The notes under the pieces are model-generated. The model saw only the letters and a program-made list of their open reading frames with translations. It searched no databases and was not told the DNA's origin. From the NCBI GenBank assembly GCA_937967285.1, contig CALBSU010000188.1:1-11377 (forward strand): DNA of 11,377 nucleotides. The letters run 5' to 3'. A program made the position numbers and the translations under genes. This document shows positions 1-11,377 of the stretch, in pieces (within the stretch, counting starts at the first letter, position 1; each line of letters starts with the position of its first letter). The DNA is from an uncultured Acidobacteriota bacterium. GTDB lineage: Bacteria; Acidobacteriota; Blastocatellia; RBC074.

Positions 1-1397
1 CCGATCAGAGTCCGTTCGCCCGGAGCGAAGCGCGACAGATCCACTACTTCGGAAGTCAGGAATTTGCCGCTCCCCGGATTCGGGATGAAGTCGATCGAGG
101 CGCCGTGCAGTTTCGTGCCCGGGATCGGCGTCGGAGCGATGTATTCCGCATACGAACCGTCGCTCTTGCTGATCACAGTCGTTATGTCCGCGACGAACGG
201 CAGCCCGTCATTGCGACCCTGGTTTGTCGCATCCTGATAAACTTTGTTCTGCGACGGCGTCTGAAAATACCAGTAATGGCCGATTCCGCCGAAGAATGTG
301 TAGTAGACGACCTTGTTCTTTCCGTCGTAAACGGGGATGGTCGGGCACTGGTACTGGCTGAACCGCTTGTCCAGATTGTCGTCGACCACCTTCTGAATCT
401 GGCCGAAACGCTCCTGAACATAGATCGCATCGGTATAGCCGGCGATCAATCCCGAAGGGAAGACTCCGCCGAAAGCGACCACGCGCGGAGACCCGGTTGC
501 CGGATCGACCGTCATCGTGACCGGCAGATCGCGGCGATGAAACTTGCCGGCCTCCTTCGGATCCATCGGGTTTTCGTCCAGCTTGCCGGTGTTGAAGACC
601 GCCAGCTTGCCCGCCTTGACCTGGAAATATCGAATCTGCTCGGTGTAGTTCTGCGTGAAGCCCGATCCGAACGGGTTGTACGCCCCGTCGAAATTCTGGC
701 CGAAGAGCAGGACGAAATAGTTCGTCGTCTTGTGCAGGGCTCCGCCCGTCACCTGGAAGAGCGGGTTGTGGATGATCTCGATTCCGAGTTCGAGGCTCTT
801 CAGCATGTCGGGAGTGATCGACGGCGCCTGGACCATCTTGTCGACGGTGTCCATCGGGATCCGAACCAGCGTGTCGAAGGTCTTGAACTTGCCGGTCGAC
901 GAGTCGATCCCGTATCCGCCGGCGATGTACCAGTAGCCGCTCGATTCGTCGTAGTATCCCTGCTGGTTGGTCGCCGAAAGGGCATCGGCGATCTCCTTGT
1001 TCTGCAGGTTGCTGAAATCGATCACCTTGGATGCGCCCGGCTTGGCCGGGTTGATCCACCACATCGACGTGTTCGGGTTCGGGAAGTTGTTGGCGCCGGT
1101 CGTGAACATATGCAGTCCGGAGACCGTCCGCCCGCCGAGCACGTAGATGCCGCCGGGTTTCGCCGGGGCCCAGCTGTAAGCGTGCAGCGTCGGAATCGCC
1201 TCGGTCACCGCCACCGGCTCGAACTCGAGCGTGTACGGGATGACGTTGGGGATCGCGTTCGGGATCGGAGTGGATGTCGCCAGCTCGACCTCAGGTTGCG
1301 CCTGCCCGCCGCCGGTCTGCGTCTGCTGCTGACAGCCGATCGCAATGGCGGCCGTCAGGAGGATCGTCGACAGGATTATGATCTTGGTTTTCTTCAT
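1..1397 (-). CDS. Kelch-like beta-propeller lipoprotein, C-terminus cut by window edge
   Basis: The frame is open from the ATG at 1397 to the window edge, giving at least 465 residues with no stop, so the 3' end lies outside. AAGGAG lies 6 bases before the ATG and supports this start. The N-terminus has a short basic stretch (MKKTK), a hydrophobic core (residues 6-20) and AIGC with cysteine 22, a plausible lipobox; a glutamine-rich and then proline-rich linker follows. This predicts export and lipid anchoring. The mature part has several strands ending in paired glycines next to aromatics (IYVLGGR, WYIAGGYG, QVTGGALH, VVAFGGVF, TFFGGIGHYW), the spacing expected of kelch or galactose-oxidase-like propeller blades. 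No catalytic motif is recognised. It starts 22 bases after the 626-residue gene and is almost certainly co-transcribed with it. The lipoprotein call is fairly firm; the propeller call is inferred from motifs; function is unknown. Confidence 0.8.
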   Translation of the reverse strand, partial: MKKTKIIILSTILLTAAIAIGCQQQTQTGGGQAQPEVELATSTPIPNAIPNVIPYTLEFEPVAVTEAIPTLHAYSWAPAKPGGIYVLGGRTVSGLHMFTTGANNFPNPNTSMWWINPAKPGASKVIDFSNLQNKEIADALSATNQQGYYDESSGYWYIAGGYGIDSSTGKFKTFDTLVRIPMDTVDKMVQAPSITPDMLKSLELGIEIIHNPLFQVTGGALHKTTNYFVLLFGQNFDGAYNPFGSGFTQNYTEQIRYFQVKAGKLAVFNTGKLDENPMDPKEAGKFHRRDLPVTMTVDPATGSPRVVAFGGVFPSGLIAGYTDAIYVQERFGQIQKVVDDNLDKRFSQYQCPTIPVYDGKNKVVYYTFFGGIGHYWYFQTPSQNKVYQDATNQGRNDGLPFVADITTVISKSDGSYAEYIAPTPIPGTKLHGASIDFIPNPGSGKFLTSEVVDLSRFAPGERTLI

Positions 1398-1419
1398 GTT
1401 TCTCTCCTTTTTACGGCCG

Positions 1420-3300
<1,881 letters not shown>

Positions 3301-3312
3301 AGCAGTCTCCGG

Positions 3313-3326
3313 TTTCCAGTTTCCAG
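3313..3326. repeat. Two-copy TTTCCAG heptad repeat
   Basis: Two exact tandem copies of TTTCCAG (plus strand) lie in the 64-base gap between the kinase and the 626-residue gene. The unit is the same as in the longer array at the right edge of the window. The second copy runs into the 16-bp palindrome. Confidence 0.75.
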
Positions 3327-3338
3327 TCGCGCGACTGG
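3323..3338. promoter_or_regulatory. Perfect 16-bp palindrome before the 626-aa gene
   Basis: CCAGTCGCGCGACTGG equals its own reverse complement over all 16 bases. It lies about 23-38 bases upstream of the ATG of the 626-residue gene, just before its ribosome-binding site. With no central spacer it cannot form a normal RNA hairpin loop without opening the central pairs, and no T-run follows, so a terminator is unlikely. A dimeric regulator's operator is one reading. It may also be part of the mobile or repeated TTTCCAG unit, with which it shares CCAG. The palindrome is seen directly; the role is inference. Confidence 0.35.
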
Positions 3339-3364
3339 CGTTTGCATTGATTTAGCTTTCAGGT

Positions 3365-7174
<3,810 letters not shown>

Positions 7175-7182
7175 GGCAGGGG

Positions 7183-7231
<49 letters not shown>

Positions 7232-7240
<9 letters not shown>

Positions 7241-8213
7241 CAGCAGGGAGAGCAGGTTTTCGAGCTCGGCCGGCAGAGGCGCGCTGAACTCCATCGTCTC
7301 GCCCGTTACGGGATGGACCAGCCGCAGTTTCGATGCGTGCAGGAACGGCCGTCCGAGCCCCGAGATCGCCTTCCGGACGGCGACCTCCCTGACGTTGTTG
7401 ATGCGACCGCCGTCATAGAGACTGTCGCCCGCGACAGGGTGTTTGAAATGCGCCAGGTGAACGCGGATCTGATGGGTTCTGCCGGTCCTGATCTCGACGT
7501 CGAGCAGCGTCAGCTCATCGAAACGTTCGACCGTCTTGAACAGCGTCAGAGCATAGCGTCCCTGTCCCTGGATGCTCATTCTGACGCGGTTGCGGGGATC
7601 GCGCCCGATCGGAGCTTCGATCCGGCCGTCGTCCTCAGCGACACGGCCGTAGACGAGGGCGGTGTAGAGCTTGTGAATCGTTCGTCCCTCGAACTGTTCG
7701 GCCAGCGCAAGGTGGGCCCGATCCGTCTTCGCCGCGACGATCACTCCTGAGGTCCCGACGTCGAGGCGATGGACGATCCCGGGCCGCGACGACCCTCCGC
7801 GTTTCGGCAACTGCTGCGCCTGAGTGTTCAGATGATGGACCAGCGCATTGGCCAGCGTGCCCGAATTGATCCCCGCCCCGGGGTGAGTGACCATTCCGGC
7901 GGGTTTGTTGATGACGATGATCTCGGCGTCTTCGTGAATGATGTCGAGCGGAATGTCCTCAGGGACGGCCTCGATCGGCAGCGATTCGGGCGGCTCGAAA
8001 TTGATTACCTCGCCGGCTTTCAGACTGTGCGATGGTTTGACCGGACTGTCGTCGACCAGGACGTCTCCGCGTTCGATGGCCCGCCTGACCTGCGAGCGGC
8101 TGATATCATCGAAGAGCCCCGCCAGATACGAATCGATCCGCTGGCCCGCCGCCTCTTCGGGCGCCACGATTCTGACGCTCCGGCTTTCGTCAACGGTCTC
8201 GGCGCCGGCGGTT

Positions 8214-8221
<8 letters not shown>
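7232..8221 (-). CDS. rluD: RluD-family 23S rRNA pseudouridine synthase
   Basis: Converts specific uridines to pseudouridine in the large-subunit rRNA (helix 69 in E. coli RluD). From the chosen start it has 329 residues, the usual size. An S4 RNA-binding domain (about 16-76) precedes the RluA-type catalytic domain, with NKPAGMVTHPG (105-115), GIVHRLDVGTSG (148-159) carrying catalytic Asp154, and RTGRTHQIRVHLA (245-257). The start is TTG at 8221: it has AAGGGAG 7 bases upstream and gives a normal N-terminus. The upstream ATG at 8431 would add 70 arginine- and serine-rich residues that are an out-of-frame reading of the methyltransferase gene, with no family counterpart. The start overlaps the end of the methyltransferase gene by 8 bases, implying translational coupling. 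The RluA superfamily is certain; the RluD orthology (versus RluA or RluC) is likely but rests on layout and motif only. Confidence 0.93.
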
Positions 8222-10127
<1,906 letters not shown>

Positions 10128-10147
10128 AGCTGATTCCGGCCTGGGGC

Positions 10148-11278
10148 TCAGGCTCTTTTCGATTCCTCGAAGACTTCGTCGTAGAGCGCCTGGGTCTCCC
10201 TGGCGGCGCGCTCCCAGGAGAATCGTGAAGCCTGTTCGAGACCCGCGCGCTGAAGTTTTTCCGACACCGAGCGGTCGCTGAGCAGGGTCACGAAATGGCT
10301 CGTCAGCGCACGGTAGTCCAGCGGATCGTGGAGCAGTCCTGCTTCGCCGACGACCTCCGGCAGGCTCGAGACGTTGCTCGTCACCACCGGCGTGCCGCAG
10401 GCCATCGCCTCGAGCGGCGGCAGGCCGAATCCCTCGTAGATCGAAGGATAGACGAACGCCTCGGCGCCGGAATAGAGAGCCGGCAGGTCAGCGTCGTCGA
10501 CATATCCTGTAAACCGGACCTGATCCTGCAGCTTCAGTTCCTCGACCACTCTGAAGACTTCGTCCTCCATCCATCCGCGTCCGCCGCAGAGCACCAGTTG
10601 CGGGCGATGCGTCGTCTGGCGGAGCAGTTCGTCGTATGCCCTGATCAGCGTCGTCAGGTTCTTGCGCGGCTCGATCGTTCCGACATAGAGCAGATACTGC
10701 GAACTGATCCCGTGTTTTTCGAGGATCGCCTTCCCCTCGTCCGACGGCAGCGGTCGCATCTTCTCGCGGGCGCCTTCATGAATGACGCGGATCTTCTCGG
10801 GCCGCGTCCCCATGATTTTGACGATCTCCTGTTTAGTCCATTCGCTCGGCGCGATGATCCGCGTCGCGCGCCGCATCATGATCGGCATTCTGCGACGGCC
10901 GCGGCACACGTTGTCCGATTCGTGCGTCCCCGACTGCGTCAGCAGCGACATATCATGCACCGTCACCACCGTGGGGCAGGGCGCGATGACCGGAACGCAG
11001 TAGTTGGTTCCGTGAAAAACATCGACCGGCGAGATCTGCAGAAAGGACGGCAGCCCGACCAGCCACCACTTTCTGAAGATGGAGCGGACAGGAATATATC
11101 GTTTGCTCAGGTTCGCCGGTTTGCCGTCGCAGGGATCGAATTCGAAATCGAAGGGCGAGAAGAGTTCGTACTGATGATCCGTGTGAACCCGCGCCAGCCA
11201 TTCGGCCAGCGCATCCGTGTAATGCCCGATCCCGGTCTTGGCGGCGACCAATGGGATAGCGTCAAGCGCAACTCGCAT
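10148..11278 (-). CDS. GT4-family (GT-B fold) glycosyltransferase
   Basis: Transfers a sugar from a nucleotide donor to a growing glycan at the cytoplasmic face of the membrane; the donor and acceptor cannot be read from sequence. The 376 residues are the normal length. N-terminal features are the Gly motif TGIGHY (15-20) and [11 protein letters not shown] (103-113). The C-terminal Rossmann half has [20 protein letters not shown] (196-215) and the donor-binding E-x7-E motif in [10 protein letters not shown] (281-290, Glu282 and Glu290), followed by AMACGTPVV and [10 protein letters not shown]. It most resembles O-antigen or capsule mannosyl-type transferases of the WbaZ/MtfB kind, from memory. 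The ATG has no good Shine-Dalgarno (AAGG is 14 bases away), and a -10-like TAATCT lies 8 bases upstream. It heads the unit that continues 20 bases later with the coiled-coil methyltransferase. Confidence 0.93.
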   Translation of the reverse strand: MRVALDAIPLVAAKTGIGHYTDALAEWLARVHTDHQYELFSPFDFEFDPCDGKPANLSKRYIPVRSIFRKWWLVGLPSFLQISPVDVFHGTNYCVPVIAPCPTVVTVHDMSLLTQSGTHESDNVCRGRRRMPIMMRRATRIIAPSEWTKQEIVKIMGTRPEKIRVIHEGAREKMRPLPSDEGKAILEKHGISSQYLLYVGTIEPRKNLTTLIRAYDELLRQTTHRPQLVLCGGRGWMEDEVFRVVEELKLQDQVRFTGYVDDADLPALYSGAEAFVYPSIYEGFGLPPLEAMACGTPVVTSNVSSLPEVVGEAGLLHDPLDYRALTSHFVTLLSDRSVSEKLQRAGLEQASRFSWERAARETQALYDEVFEESKRA

Positions 11279-11286
11279 AGGTTCAA

Positions 11287-11315
11287 AGATTACCTTCAGA
11301 GCGGTTTTATTTCAA
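11287..11315 (-). promoter_or_regulatory. Possible promoter of the glycosyltransferase unit
   Basis: On the minus strand TTGAAA (11315-11310; 5 of 6 to the -35 consensus) is separated by exactly 17 bases from TAATCT (11292-11287; fits TANNNT, 3 of 6 to TATAAT). The -10 is only 8 bases before the ATG, so the transcript would be leaderless or nearly so. The match is modest, and the support is mainly the spacing and the absence of a Shine-Dalgarno sequence. Confidence 0.3.
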
Positions 11316-11321
11316 TTCCCG

Positions 11322-11377
<56 letters not shown>

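Noticed and set aside
3323..3338. The palindrome read as a rho-independent terminator for the kinase gene
   Set aside because: It has no loop bases and no following T-run on the minus strand, and it lies close to the next gene's ribosome-binding site.

Overview
The window is about 11.4 kb of GC-rich bacterial DNA. All six genes lie on the minus strand, tightly packed, and transcription runs from the right end of the window to the left. There is no tRNA, rRNA, transposase, integrase or CRISPR array. The organism cannot be fixed from this sequence. A serine/threonine kinase fused to a STAND-type ATPase, a lipoprotein, a GT4 glycosyltransferase and intergenic heptanucleotide tandem repeats would suit a Gram-negative, developmentally complex lineage such as Acidobacteriota or Myxococcota. 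That placement is inference only.

Right block (about 11.4 kb down to 7.2 kb). Tandem TTTCCAG repeats run off the right edge. They are followed by a possible promoter and three closely spaced genes. The first is a GT4-family glycosyltransferase. Twenty bases later comes a protein with a long N-terminal coiled coil built from 11-residue repeats and a C-terminal SAM-dependent methyltransferase domain. An RluD-type 23S rRNA pseudouridine synthase overlaps the methyltransferase by 8 bases and most likely starts at TTG. A GC stem followed by a T-run overlaps the rluD stop codon and may end this transcription unit.

Left block (about 7.2 kb down to the left edge). A 57-base gap holds a second, different heptad repeat (TTTCTAC type) and a -10-like element. 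A 1269-residue serine/threonine kinase/ATPase follows. After 64 bases carrying two TTTCCAG copies and a perfect 16-bp palindrome comes an uncharacterised 626-residue protein. Its start looks like the N-terminal half of the VioB/RebD family (from memory). Twenty-two bases on is a lipoprotein with kelch-like blades, cut by the left edge of the window.

How the genes may work together: the glycosyltransferase and coiled-coil methyltransferase look like a surface-polysaccharide pair, with the coiled coil possibly acting as a length ruler as in WbdD. This is a hypothesis. The kinase may control, or simply precede, the two uncharacterised genes downstream. The two putative first genes lack a Shine-Dalgarno sequence and have TANNNT elements 8-9 bases before ATG, whereas the internal genes have Shine-Dalgarno sequences. 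This suggests leaderless transcription at operon heads.
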